DNA of 64,000 bases from an uncultured Sphingomonas sp. (GTDB taxonomy: Bacteria; Pseudomonadota; Alphaproteobacteria; Sphingomonadales; Sphingomonadaceae): NCBI RefSeq assembly GCF_913776855.1, contig NZ_CAJYQD010000034.1, forward strand, positions 62,001 through 126,000, in the 5' to 3' direction. The position numbers and the translations under genes were made by a program. Numbering within the stretch: position 1 is the stretch's first letter; each line of letters opens with the position of its first letter. The notes below the pieces were generated by a model. It saw only the letters and a list, made by a program, of their open reading frames with translations. It was not told the origin of the DNA and ran no database searches. This document shows positions 46,509 to 55,096 of this stretch, piece by piece.

Positions 46509-47702
46509 ATGGCAACGCAGACGACCGAAGAGCCAGCACTGGTGCTGACCCCGCCCGATCCGGTGCCGACCGTCGCCCCGGCCAAGGCCGCCGGGCTGGT
46601 CCCGGTCGACGATACCAAGCGCACCGAACTGCAGCGCCGCGTCGACGACTTCATCGAACAACTGGTCGCGCAGGACGCGAACTCGCCCGAATTCGGCAAG
46701 CGGGTCGACGCGATCAGCAACCTGGGCGCACGCGAAATCCGCGAGGCGGCCGGCCAGTCCAACCGCTTCCTCGATCGCCCGGTCAAGGCGATGGACCAGG
46801 AATCGGGCGTCGGCGCCGACCTGGCGCAGCTGCGCCGCACGATCGAGGATCTCGATCCGGGCAAGCAGGGCAATCTGCTCGAACCCAAGAAGCTGTTCGG
46901 CATGATCCCGTTCGGCAACAAGGTCCGCGACTATTTCGACGGCTATAAATCTGCGCAGAGCCACATCGCCTCGATCCTGAAGCGCCTGCAATCGGGCAAG
47001 GACGAGCTGTTGATGGACAATGCCGCCATCGACACCGAACGCGCCAATTTGTGGACGGCGATGGGTCGCCTCGAACAGATGATCTATCTGTCGCAGGAGA
47101 TGGACGGCAAGCTGGAGGACAAGGCCAACGAGCTGGACCATAGCGATCCGGCCAAGGCCAAGGCGATCCGCGAAACCGCGCTCTTCTACGTCCGCCAGCG
47201 GTCGCAGGACCTGCTGACGCAGATGGCGGTGACGGTGCAGGGCTATCTGGCGCTCGATCTGGTCAAGAAGAACAATGTCGAGCTGGTAAAGGGCGTCGAC
47301 CGCGCCAGCACCACGACGGTCGGCGCGCTGCGCACGGCGGTGACGGTCGCGCAGGCGCTGACCAACCAGAAGCTTGTGCTGGAACAGATCACCGCGCTCT
47401 ACACCACCACCGCCAACATCATCGATTCCACCGGCAAGCTGCTGCGCAGCCAGACCGCGACGATCCACGAACAGGCCGCCGCCTCGACCATCCCGGTCGA
47501 GGTGCTCCAGCGCGCGTTCCAGAATGTTTATGACACGATGGACGCGATCGACACCTTCAAGCTGAAGGCGCTGGATTCGATGAAGACCACCATCGGCACC
47601 CTGTCCAACGAGGTGGAGAAGTCGAAGGGCTATATCGCCCGTGCCGAGGGCGCGTCGCAAAACGCGGCGGGCGGCGAGACGTTCAAGCTGGAGGCGATGT
47701 AA
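46509..47702 (+). CDS. telA: TelA/KlaA family toxic anion resistance protein
   Basis: A 397-residue soluble, largely helical protein of the TelA family (tellurite resistance and antibiotic tolerance). Typical stretches are 'LFGMIPFGNKVRDYFDGYKSAQSHI', 'LQSGKDELLMDNAAIDTERANLW' and 'RQRSQDLLTQMAVTVQGYLALDLVKKNNVELVKGVDRA'. It is followed after four bases by the XpaC-like gene, its usual partner. No terZABCD genes are present, so tellurite resistance itself is not assured. Confidence 0.93.
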   Translation: MATQTTEEPALVLTPPDPVPTVAPAKAAGLVPVDDTKRTELQRRVDDFIEQLVAQDANSPEFGKRVDAISNLGAREIREAAGQSNRFLDRPVKAMDQESGVGADLAQLRRTIEDLDPGKQGNLLEPKKLFGMIPFGNKVRDYFDGYKSAQSHIASILKRLQSGKDELLMDNAAIDTERANLWTAMGRLEQMIYLSQEMDGKLEDKANELDHSDPAKAKAIRETALFYVRQRSQDLLTQMAVTVQGYLALDLVKKNNVELVKGVDRASTTTVGALRTAVTVAQALTNQKLVLEQITALYTTTANIIDSTGKLLRSQTATIHEQAAASTIPVEVLQRAFQNVYDTMDAIDTFKLKALDSMKTTIGTLSNEVEKSKGYIARAEGASQNAAGGETFKLEAM

Positions 47703-47706
47703 CGCG

Positions 47707-48405
47707 ATGTCGCGCAGCGACGAGGTTCTCGAACGCGCCAGCCTGACGCTCGAACGCGCCCGCGAACGCCACGGCGTCGTCGCGCCGCGCGCCCGGCGCC
47801 GGCGCGAGGCGGAGGTGCTGCGTCGCCTCGGCCGCATCGCCGCCGCCGATGGCGCGATCCTGCTGGCTGCGCTGGTGTTCGGCTGGTTCGTGCCGCTGGG
47901 CTTGGGCGGCGCGATGCTGGTCATGGCGCTGCTGATCGCCGCCACTGCGCTGTTCGCGCTGATGCCGGTCACCCGCGAGGTCGCGGTCGAAGCGCTGGTA
48001 CAGGCCCCGATCAAGTCGCTCCCGGCACAGACCGAACGCTGGCTCGCCACGCAGCGCCCCGCCCTCCCCGCGCCCGCCATCACGCTGGCCGATGCGATCG
48101 GGATCAAGCTCGACACCCTGTCGGCGCAGCTCGCGACCCTGCCCGACGACGAACCCGCCGCCGCCGAGGTTCGCAAGCTGATCGGCGAACAACTCCCCGA
48201 ACTGGTCCGCGGCTATCAGCGCGTTCCCGAACCCCTCCGCCGCGTCGAACGCAATGGCCGCACGCCCGACCAGCAACTGGTCGACGGGTTGCGGATCATC
48301 GACACCGAAATCGCCGCGATGACCCAGCAACTCGCGCAGGGCGACCTCGACAGCCTCGCGACGCGCGAACGGTTCCTGCAGATCAAGTATCAGGGCGAGG
48401 AATAG
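47707..48405 (+). CDS. XpaC-like membrane protein, partner of TelA
   Basis: A 232-residue protein with a basic N-terminus, two adjacent membrane helices (about 48-93) and a cytoplasmic helical domain ending 'LDSLATRERFLQIKYQGEE'. This matches the XpaC (5-bromo-4-chloroindolyl phosphate hydrolysis) family, commonly encoded beside telA. The family name reflects a Bacillus phenotype, not a proven enzyme. Its last 23 bases overlap the end of a convergent gene. Confidence 0.82.
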   Translation: MSRSDEVLERASLTLERARERHGVVAPRARRRREAEVLRRLGRIAAADGAILLAALVFGWFVPLGLGGAMLVMALLIAATALFALMPVTREVAVEALVQAPIKSLPAQTERWLATQRPALPAPAITLADAIGIKLDTLSAQLATLPDDEPAAAEVRKLIGEQLPELVRGYQRVPEPLRRVERNGRTPDQQLVDGLRIIDTEIAAMTQQLAQGDLDSLATRERFLQIKYQGEE

Positions 48406-48832
48406 GACGTTTGGCCGGCCTGGACCACACATAGCCGGTCATGGCGCCACTGACCATTCCCAGCCCTCCCATCAGGAAACAGCCAAGGGCGTCCAGCCCC
48501 AGCAAGAGGAGGCCGGCGCTTGGAATGACAAATCCGGCAATGCCGCCCGCCGCGCAATACGCAAAGGTCGACTCTCGACCACTCCGACGCAAGAACAGCG
48601 CCAGCGGCAGGCCGATCAGGATGCTTGCGAGAAGTACGATCGGCGTCGTCACAAGCAGCGGCAGGATCGCCAGATAGAGCGACGCTCCTATACTGCCCGG
48701 ACCGTTGATCCCCCCATCCGGCAATGACCGCAGCGTGAGAAGGATCGCGAAGAACAGCGGCATCGCCGCCGCAGTAAAGCTGCCGGCCAATACCGCCTTG
48801 CAGAACCGTATGAACATGAAGCCTTGCATCAT
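48383..48832 (-). CDS. Small four-helix membrane protein, unknown
   Basis: A 149-residue protein with four hydrophobic helices, including 'PLLVTTPIVLLASILIGLPLALFL' and 'LDALGCFLMGGLGMVSGAMTGYVW'. Several starts are in frame (48832, 48829, 48817); the last has AAGG close by. It converges on and overlaps the XpaC gene by 23 bases. No family recognised; the gap 48833-49159 beyond it holds only a half repeat. Confidence 0.65.
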   Translation of the reverse strand: MMQGFMFIRFCKAVLAGSFTAAAMPLFFAILLTLRSLPDGGINGPGSIGASLYLAILPLLVTTPIVLLASILIGLPLALFLRRSGRESTFAYCAAGGIAGFVIPSAGLLLLGLDALGCFLMGGLGMVSGAMTGYVWSRPAKRPIPRPDT

Positions 48833-48893
48833 GTTATGGGACGGGGCGCAATGCCTGCCCGGATCCATGATGGCAAAGAGCTAGGGCCTTGCC

Positions 48894-48921
48894 GTCATTC
48901 CCGCGAAGGTGGGAATCCATG
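48894..48921. repeat. Single arm of a family A repeat
   Basis: TCATTCCCGCGAAGGTGGGAATCC matches the left arm of the element at 60659-60753, but no second arm follows before tonB. The rest of 48833-49159 shows no gene. Confidence 0.6.
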
Positions 48922-49159
48922 GACGCTGACGACGGCGCTGAATCTGAACCGGCTCCGTCAATGGCCTTCCGCCTTCCCGCGGATACCCCACCCGGCACAG
49001 GAACCCCTTTCCTACCGCATACGGAAGTGCCTACCCTCCGCGCGGCTCTTTCTCACCGTCGATGCACCGCGCCCCGCCAGATGCGAATGCTACGCAACAA
49101 CACGCGCCGTGCAAACACGCCATTAGTGTGAACTTTGTGAACTTTGGTCGAAATCCGCA

Positions 49160-49906
49160 CTATTCGCGGTCGCGCTCCACATCCCAATAATGCCGCTGGA
49201 CCATGACCGACGCCACCGGCCGCCCCCGTCCGTCCAGCGAGGGCCGGAAGCGGAAGGCGCGCTCCACCTGCCGGCAGGTCGCGGCATCGATCGCGCGATT
49301 GCCGCTCGAACGCATGATCTGGCACTCGCTCGCCCGCCCATTGGTCTCGACGATATAGCGCACCTCGACCGACCCTTCGAAGCCATTCTCCTCCAACTCC
49401 GGCGGCAACCGCGCGCCTTGCAAGGACCCACCGATCTGCTCGGGCGGCGTATCGCCCCCGCCACTGCCGTCGCCATCCCCCTCACCGCCACTGCCCAAGC
49501 CATCGCCGATCCCGCCGGCACCCGTCCCCGGCCCGACCGTGTCGGTGGCACCCGACGACACATCGTTCCCCGGTCCGGCAACCGGCGCGGTGACGACCGG
49601 CGGCGGCACCGGCAGCGGCACGACCGGCGGCGTCGCGACGATTTCGGTCGCCTTGGACCGGATATTGGGCGGCGCGGCGCGTCCCTCGGGCCGCCCCTGC
49701 CGCACGACCTGCGGCACCGGCGGCGGCGGTGGCGGGTCGGGCGGCGGCGGCACTAGGTCGAACGTCGCCAGCGCACGCTGCGCCGTCCGCGCCACATCCA
49801 CCCCCAGCCCGACGATCAGCGCCCAGCCGAGCAGCACATGCAGCCCGACGGTCACCACCATCGCGCCGATACGGCTTCGGTCGGGAAGGGTCGTCGTCAT
49901 CGCCAT
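49160..49906 (-). CDS. Energy transducer TonB
   Basis: A 248-residue TonB protein. It has an N-terminal membrane anchor ('VVTVGLHVLLGWALIVGLG'), a proline-rich periplasmic spanner (49-110, 'PPPPDPPPPPPVP'), a Gly/Asp-rich linker, and a C-terminal TonB domain ('GFEGSVEVRYIVETNGRASECQIMRSSGNRAIDAATC'). No exbB or exbD is adjacent. It could energise the receptor at 26691, though sphingomonads carry many of each. Met3 (49900) is an alternative start. Confidence 0.92.
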   Translation of the reverse strand: MAMTTTLPDRSRIGAMVVTVGLHVLLGWALIVGLGVDVARTAQRALATFDLVPPPPDPPPPPPVPQVVRQGRPEGRAAPPNIRSKATEIVATPPVVPLPVPPPVVTAPVAGPGNDVSSGATDTVGPGTGAGGIGDGLGSGGEGDGDGSGGGDTPPEQIGGSLQGARLPPELEENGFEGSVEVRYIVETNGRASECQIMRSSGNRAIDAATCRQVERAFRFRPSLDGRGRPVASVMVQRHYWDVERDRE

Positions 49907-49961
49907 GGTGCTGCCACAACGCCGATGAATGGCGGGTGATCCGTGCCTTGCCCATCAACCG

Positions 49962-50047
49962 CGTATCCCCGCGACGGCGGGGATCCAGGGTACAGGAACG
50001 CGACGGTCGTGCTTGTGGCGCTGGATCCCCGCCTTCGCGGGATACGT
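49962..50047. repeat. Dispersed palindromic repeat, family A
   Basis: Arms 'ATCCCCGCGACGGCGGGGAT' and 'ATCCCCGCCTTCGCGGGAT' face each other across about 45 bases, between tonB and the 3' end of cysQ. Confidence 0.78.
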
Positions 50048-50051
50048 CAAG

Positions 50052-50837
50052 CTACCGCTTCCCGAGCGCCACGATCGCCCGCTCGCGCAGCCGCTCGACC
50101 GCCGCGCCGTGGATACCGGGCGCCGCCGCCATCACCCCGAAGAACTGCGGGCGCGGCTGGTTGAACCGCAGCTTCCGCCCGATCGCATCGGTCACCGTCG
50201 CCCCCGCCTCGCGCGCGATCAGGATGCTGGCCGCCACGTCCCATTCATTGCCCCAGCGCAGCGTGGCGAGGAAATCCGCCTCCCCGCTCGCCACCATCGC
50301 CATGCGCAACGCGATCGAATTGGGCTTGGCGACCATCAGCAGGTCGCGGTCCGCCTTGGGCAGGGCATCGACCGGGGTCCGGCTGCCGGCAAAGTCGACG
50401 CGCGGGCTGACCGTCAGCCGCGTGCCGTTCATCCGCGCGCCCTGCCCCGCCGCCGCCGTCCAGCGTTGCCGCCGGACCGGCGCGTCCAGTACGCCCAGCA
50501 CCGGCTGCCCATCCTCGATCAGGGCGACCGACACCGCCCAGCCATCGCGCCCGCGGATATAGTCGCGAGTGCCGTCGATCGGGTCGACGATCCACAACCG
50601 CCGCCGCGACAGCCGGACCGCATCGTCCGCCGTCTCCTCCGACAACCATCCGGCGTCGGGCAGCAACGCGGAAAGCCGATCGCGCAGCATCCGGTCGACG
50701 CTCAGGTCGATCTCGCACACCGGATTGCCCGGTGCCTTTTCCCATGTCTGGAAATCCCCGCGCCAGCTGGCCAACGCCAGCGCGGCCGCTTCCCCGGCGA
50801 TCGCCGTCACCTTATCAAGCAGCGCCGCCTCAGCCAC
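50052..50837 (-). CDS. Inositol monophosphatase family protein, CysQ-like 3'(2'),5'-bisphosphate nucleotidase
   Basis: A 261-residue Mg-dependent phosphatase. Metal-site motifs are present: 'GWLSEETADD' with the catalytic Glu, 'WIVDPIDGTRDYIRGRDGWAVSVAL', and 'NEWDVAASILIAREAGATVTD'. The 'DGTRDY' loop suits CysQ-type removal of 3'-phosphoadenosine-5'-phosphate or an inositol phosphatase. It overlaps pmbA by eight bases, so it belongs to the pmbA transcript. Confidence 0.85.
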   Translation of the reverse strand: MAEAALLDKVTAIAGEAAALALASWRGDFQTWEKAPGNPVCEIDLSVDRMLRDRLSALLPDAGWLSEETADDAVRLSRRRLWIVDPIDGTRDYIRGRDGWAVSVALIEDGQPVLGVLDAPVRRQRWTAAAGQGARMNGTRLTVSPRVDFAGSRTPVDALPKADRDLLMVAKPNSIALRMAMVASGEADFLATLRWGNEWDVAASILIAREAGATVTDAIGRKLRFNQPRPQFFGVMAAAPGIHGAAVERLRERAIVALGKR

Positions 50838-52176
50838 CCGCCACCGTCATGCCATCGACCCGGATCGTCGGCACATTGACGCCCTGCCGATGTTCCAGAT
50901 CGCCCGCCGCGCGCATCGACAACAGCATCGGGCGCAGGTTGCCGGCGATGGTGATGCCCGACACCGGCCGCGTGATTTCGCCCCGCTCGATCAGGAAGCC
51001 CGACGCCCCCCGGCTATAGTCGCCGGTGACGCCGTTCACGCCCTGCCCGATCAATTCGGTCAGCAGCACGCCGCGTTCGATATCCTCGATCAGCGCGGCG
51101 ACACTGCCCGCGCCACCCGCCAGATGGACGTTGCCGGTCGTCACCCCCGGCGGCCCGCTCAACCCACGCGAGGCATGGCCGGTCGGCTCCAGCCCCAGCT
51201 GCCGCGCCGATGCGCTGTCCAGCAGCCAGGTCTGCAACACGCCGCGCTCGACCAGCGCCATCGGCGACACCGCCAGCCCCTCGCCATCGAACGGCCGCGC
51301 GCGAAGGCCGTGCGGGCGGTGCGGGTCGTCGATGATCGACAGCCCCTCGGGCAGGATGGCATGGCCCAGATGTTCGCGCAGGAAGCTCGTCCCGCGCGCG
51401 ATCGACGGCCCGGAGATCGCGCCCAGCACATGGCCGATCAGGCTGCCGCCGATGCGCGGGTCGAACACCACCGGCATCGCGCCGCCATCGATCTTCACCG
51501 GGTTCAGCCGCGCGACCGCCCGCTCGCCCGCGCGGCGCCCGACCGTCTCCGGCGCTTCCAGCATCGTGCGGTGCCGCGCCGAATGATGGGCGTGGTCGCG
51601 CTGCATCGCCGCGCCCTCGCCCGCCAGTACGCTCGCCGAAATGCCGTGGCTGGTGACCGCATAGCCCTGCGCAAAGCCATGGCTGGTCGCCAGCGCGACG
51701 ATGGCGCGGCTGTAGCCGGCCGATCCGCCTTCCGAATTGCTCACCCCCGCGACCGACCGCGCGGCATCCTCGACCGCCAATGCCGCCTCGCGCAGCACCT
51801 GCGGCGACACCTCGCCACCATCGTCGAGGTCGAGCAGCGGTGGCGCCCCATGCAACAGGCGTTCGGCCGGGGCGAGGCCCGCCCAGCGATCCTCCGGCGC
51901 CGCGCGCGCCATCGCGACCACCCGCTCGGCCAGCGCGGCAAGGCCGGCTTCGGACAGGTCGGAGGTGGAGACGCTGGCCGACCGCGACCCGACGAACACG
52001 CGCAGGCCCAGCTCGGCGCCTTCGGACCGGCCGACATCCTCCAGCTGCCCCAGCCGGACCGACACCGACAATGCGGTATCGGCGACCAGGATCGCATCGG
52101 CGGCATCGGCGCCGTGGCCAAGGGCGCGGGCAATGGCGGATTGGGCGCGGTCGGTGGCGGTGCGGGGATCGATCAT
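50830..52176 (-). CDS. pmbA: TldD/PmbA family metalloprotease subunit (TldE type)
   Basis: A 448-residue protein of the TldD/TldE peptidase pair, which matures microcin B17 and degrades antitoxin CcdA in E. coli. It lacks HExxxH, as TldE/PmbA does; typical are 'SEGAELGLRVFVGSR', 'GGSLIGHVLGAISG' and 'VNGVTGDYSRGASGFLIE'. Start ATG 52176 gives the E. coli PmbA length (450). An ATG at 52218 would overlap the ubiA stop (ATGA) and add 14 residues; it cannot be ruled out. tldD is not in the window. Confidence 0.92.
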   Translation of the reverse strand: MIDPRTATDRAQSAIARALGHGADAADAILVADTALSVSVRLGQLEDVGRSEGAELGLRVFVGSRSASVSTSDLSEAGLAALAERVVAMARAAPEDRWAGLAPAERLLHGAPPLLDLDDGGEVSPQVLREAALAVEDAARSVAGVSNSEGGSAGYSRAIVALATSHGFAQGYAVTSHGISASVLAGEGAAMQRDHAHHSARHRTMLEAPETVGRRAGERAVARLNPVKIDGGAMPVVFDPRIGGSLIGHVLGAISGPSIARGTSFLREHLGHAILPEGLSIIDDPHRPHGLRARPFDGEGLAVSPMALVERGVLQTWLLDSASARQLGLEPTGHASRGLSGPPGVTTGNVHLAGGAGSVAALIEDIERGVLLTELIGQGVNGVTGDYSRGASGFLIERGEITRPVSGITIAGNLRPMLLSMRAAGDLEHRQGVNVPTIRVDGMTVAGG

Positions 52177-52214
52177 GGGGGCCACATGGGAAGCCTTGGG
52201 CGACACGGCAACGC

Positions 52215-53135
52215 TCATGCCGCCTGCCCCACGGTCAACAGGCCGAGGAACAGCAGCAGCCCGGCATCGCGGTTCGACCGGAACCGGCGCAGCGTGTTGG
52301 CGCCCTCGTCCGGCTGCAGCGTTGCGACTTGCCACATCAGATGCAGCGCGGCGGGAAGCAGCGCGAGCAGCGCCAGCGGTGTCGGGAATACCCGCCACAC
52401 CGCCCCCGCCCAGCACGCGACCGCCACGATATAGAGCAACGTCACGCCCGGTCGAACCCGCGCACCCATCGCCCGCGCCGACGACCGCACGCCGACCATC
52501 GCGTCATCCTCGATGTCCTGGCACGCATAGATGGTGTCGTAGCCGATCACCCACGCGATCGACCCGGCGTACAGCAGCGCCAGCGGGGTCCAGTCCGCCA
52601 CCGCCATCTGCGCCCACGCGACCGGCGCGGCCCACGAAAACACCATGCCCAGCCACGCCTGCGGCCACCAGGTGATCCGCTTCATGAACGGATAGGCGGC
52701 GACCAGCACCAGGCTGGCCAGTGCGACTATCGCGGCGGTGAAGTTCAGCTGGAGCAGAACGACGAAGCCGATCAGGCTGAGGAACACCAGCCAGACCCAT
52801 GCCGCCCGGACCGACACCGCCCCGCTCGCCAGCGGGCGGTTCGCGGTCCGCGCCACCTGTCGGTCGAGATCGCGGTCGACGATGTCGTTATAGACGCAGC
52901 CCGCGCCGCGCATCGCGATGCTGCCAGCCAGGAACCACAACAGCATGTCCCATCGCGCGACTCCGCGCCCCGACAAGGCCATCGCCCACGCGCCGGGCCA
53001 GTAGAGCAGCCACCACCCGATCGGCCGGTCGAACCGCGCCAGCAACGCGAACGGCCGCGCAGCGGCGGGCAGGATGGCGATCAGCCCGCGATGTTCGGTA
53101 TCGGCGACATGGGGGGCGGGTGCAGGGGACGACAT
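52215..53135 (-). CDS. ubiA: 4-hydroxybenzoate polyprenyltransferase
   Basis: Integral membrane enzyme that attaches the polyprenyl tail to 4-hydroxybenzoate in ubiquinone synthesis. The 306-residue protein has the first Asp-rich motif 'NDIVDRDLD', the second 'YACQDIEDDAMVGVRSSA', and about eight membrane helices. 'ARFDRPIGWWLLYWPGAW' is the usual N-terminal marker. ATG 53135 is chosen; the longer open frame upstream is antisense noise. Confidence 0.95.
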   Translation of the reverse strand: MSSPAPAPHVADTEHRGLIAILPAAARPFALLARFDRPIGWWLLYWPGAWAMALSGRGVARWDMLLWFLAGSIAMRGAGCVYNDIVDRDLDRQVARTANRPLASGAVSVRAAWVWLVFLSLIGFVVLLQLNFTAAIVALASLVLVAAYPFMKRITWWPQAWLGMVFSWAAPVAWAQMAVADWTPLALLYAGSIAWVIGYDTIYACQDIEDDAMVGVRSSARAMGARVRPGVTLLYIVAVACWAGAVWRVFPTPLALLALLPAALHLMWQVATLQPDEGANTLRRFRSNRDAGLLLFLGLLTVGQAA

Positions 53136-53205
53136 GTCGCCCCTGCTGCCACGGACCGGCCGCCTTGCACAGGGCGTTCCTCGGCCCTGCGCAGGCTTGG
53201 CGCGA

Positions 53206-53421
53206 TCAGCGCTTCGCTGCGGCGGCCTGGGCCTTTGCCTGCTTGGAATAATGATGGTGCATCGCAATGCAGCCGGCGACCGCGCCCATCTTGCCATGGC
53301 CCTTGCCGACCATATGCCCGGCGACACCGCCGGCAACCGCGCCGCGAATACATCCCTTGGCCAGTGCAGGCTGTGCCGCAATCATGGCAATCGGCAGGGT
53401 GAACAGAGCAACGAACCGCAT
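53206..53421 (-). CDS. Small exported glycine-zipper protein
   Basis: A 71-residue protein with a signal peptide ('LFTLPIAMIAAQPALA'). The mature part 'GCIRGAVAGGVAGHMVGKGHGKMGAVAGC' is a glycine zipper bracketed by two cysteines, followed by 'MHHHYSK' and an Ala/Lys tail. GAGGAG precedes the ATG. Such proteins insert in or span membranes; the function is unknown. Confidence 0.75.
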   Translation of the reverse strand: MRFVALFTLPIAMIAAQPALAKGCIRGAVAGGVAGHMVGKGHGKMGAVAGCIAMHHHYSKQAKAQAAAAKR

Positions 53422-53525
53422 GTCCAGTCTCCTCGATCCGAAATGGATACCGCAAAAACGGCGGGGTCCCCGCGCCGGTTGCGTTAAACTTTCGTCATGT
53501 CGCCGGGGGCGTTACGGTAGGCGCC

Positions 53526-53801
53526 ATGGACCTAGACCAGCTGCTCCGCCATTATTTCGGCACGGCCGATCCCGACACGCTCTCCGCCGCCGCACAGGAC
53601 GCGGCACGCGAGCGGATGTCGATCGACTTCGGTGTGGAGCGCGACCCCTCGCGTCGCTTCGCGCTGTGGACGCTGATGGACGCATTCGGCTTCGCCCCGC
53701 CACCGGCCGAGGCGTTCGAGAAGGAACCCGCCCTGCGCGCGGCAGCCGACCGCTATCTCGACGCCGCCTATCGCGTCGAGCGCGACGGGACGCCCGATTG
53801 A
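53526..53801 (+). CDS. Small conserved-looking acidic protein, unknown
   Basis: A 91-residue soluble helical protein beginning MDLDQLLRHYFGTADPDTL. It contains 'RRFALWTLMDAFGFAPPPAEAF'. Its TGA shares one base with the ATG of the downstream SMR exporter, so translation is coupled. Function not recognised; it could assist or regulate the exporter. Confidence 0.7.
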   Translation: MDLDQLLRHYFGTADPDTLSAAAQDAARERMSIDFGVERDPSRRFALWTLMDAFGFAPPPAEAFEKEPALRAAADRYLDAAYRVERDGTPD

Positions 53802-54115
53802 TGCCGTGGGTGCTGCTCACCATTGCCGGGCTGCTGGAGATCGTTTGGGCCTATTACATGAAGCTGTCCGACGGCTTCTTGAAACCTTGGCCGACGCTCG
53901 CAACCTTCGTCGCGATGTTCGCCAGCTTCGGCCTGTTGTCGCTTGCAATGAAGCAGTTGCCGCTCGGTACCAGCTATATGGTGTGGACCGGCATCGGCGC
54001 GCTGGGGGCGTTCATTGTCGGCATCGTGATCCTGGGAGAGGCGGTAACGCCCCTCCGGCTGGTCGCGGCGGCGATGCTGCTGGGCGGGCTGGTGCTGATG
54101 AAGCTGGCGTCGTGA
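53801..54115 (+). CDS. SMR family exporter, Gdx/SugE type
   Basis: A 104-residue four-helix antiporter. 'LLEIVWAYYMKLSDGF' holds the membrane glutamate that couples protons, and 'LPLGTSYMVWTGIGALGAFIVGIVILGE' and 'RLVAAAMLLGGLVLMKLAS' match the SugE branch, now known as guanidinium exporters. No guanidine riboswitch is seen upstream; the gene starts inside its neighbour's stop codon. Confidence 0.9.
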   Translation: MPWVLLTIAGLLEIVWAYYMKLSDGFLKPWPTLATFVAMFASFGLLSLAMKQLPLGTSYMVWTGIGALGAFIVGIVILGEAVTPLRLVAAAMLLGGLVLMKLAS

Positions 54116-54140
54116 TCGCTAGACTTATGGAAATGTGGGC

Positions 54141-54219
54141 GCATCCCCGCGCAGGCGGGGATCCAGAGCCACGAGCGTTGCGTTCCATTACCCTGGATCC
54201 CCGCCTGCGCGGGGATACG
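54141..54219. repeat. Dispersed palindromic repeat, family A
   Basis: Arms 'ATCCCCGCGCAGGCGGGGAT' and 'ATCCCCGCCTGCGCGGGGAT', almost identical to the element at 9414-9491, lie between the SMR gene and rsmE. Confidence 0.8.
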
Positions 54220-54285
54220 CGTCCGGGTCGGGGTGAAGCTTCCATCGTATTTGAACCCGGCCGTATTCGGTTCTAACCCGCCCCC

Positions 54286-55029
54286 ATGCCCGCTACGCCC
54301 GCCTGGCCGCCCGATTCGTCCCCCCGCCTGTTCGTCGAACAGCCGCTGTCGGAAGGGGCGCGCATCCGCCTCGACGGCGCGCAGGCCCATTATCTGCTGT
54401 CGGTGATGCGGGTGAAGGACGGTGACGTCGTGCGTCTGTTCGATGATGCGACCGGTGAATGGCTGGCGCGCGCGACAGAGGTGCGCAAGCGCGACCTGAC
54501 GCTCGCCGTTGACCAGCCGTTGCGCCCGCGCGAGATCGTGCCCGACCTGTGGCTGTGCATTGCGCCGACCAAGAAGGGCCGGATCGACTGGGTGATCGAA
54601 AAGGCGTGCGAGTTGGGCGTCGACCGCATCGTTCCCGTCCTGACCCGGCGGACGGTGGTCGACCGGCTCAACCTCGACCGGTTGCGCGCCCATGCGATCG
54701 AAGCCGCCGAGCAATGCGGCCGCACCGCCCTGCCGTCCCTTGCCGAACCGGTGAAGCTGCCCGCACTGTTGCGCGACTGGCCCTCAGAACGGGCGCTGTT
54801 CTTCGCCGACGAAACCGGCGGCGTGCCTGCATTCGACGCAATGCGCGCGCGACCAGGGCCAGCGGCGATCCTGATCGGGCCGGAGGGCGGTTTCGATCAG
54901 GAGGAACGCGACCAGGTCCGTGCGCACCCGCAGGCGGTCGGCATGGCGCTCGGCCCCCGCATCCTGCGCGCCGAAACCGCGGCGGCAGCGGCGACCGCGC
55001 TGTGGATGGCGGCGGCGGGCGACTGGTAG
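54286..55029 (+). CDS. rsmE: 16S rRNA m3U1498 methyltransferase RsmE
   Basis: SPOUT-class methyltransferase that methylates U1498 of 16S rRNA. The 247-residue protein has a PUA-like N-terminal domain ('HYLLSVMRVKDGDVVRLFD'), then 'KKGRIDWVIEKACELGVDRIVPVLTRRTV', and the knotted SAM site 'AILIGPEGGFDQEE' and 'LGPRILRAETAA'. Its position before gshA is common in Alphaproteobacteria. Confidence 0.95.
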   Translation: MPATPAWPPDSSPRLFVEQPLSEGARIRLDGAQAHYLLSVMRVKDGDVVRLFDDATGEWLARATEVRKRDLTLAVDQPLRPREIVPDLWLCIAPTKKGRIDWVIEKACELGVDRIVPVLTRRTVVDRLNLDRLRAHAIEAAEQCGRTALPSLAEPVKLPALLRDWPSERALFFADETGGVPAFDAMRARPGPAAILIGPEGGFDQEERDQVRAHPQAVGMALGPRILRAETAAAAATALWMAAAGDW

Positions 55030-55096
55030 TCGGGCTATCGCGCGAACAATCATAGCCCCCTAGCGCGGCTCGCCTACGCGGCGTATGGGCGCGGTC

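Noticed and set aside
46194..48176. A 660-codon open frame antisense to telA and the XpaC gene
   Set aside because: It crosses two genes and the inverted-repeat element, with Arg-rich low-complexity sequence; a shadow frame.
46509..48405. Tellurite resistance island
   Set aside because: Only telA and an XpaC-like gene are present; there is no terZABCDE, mobility gene or composition shift.
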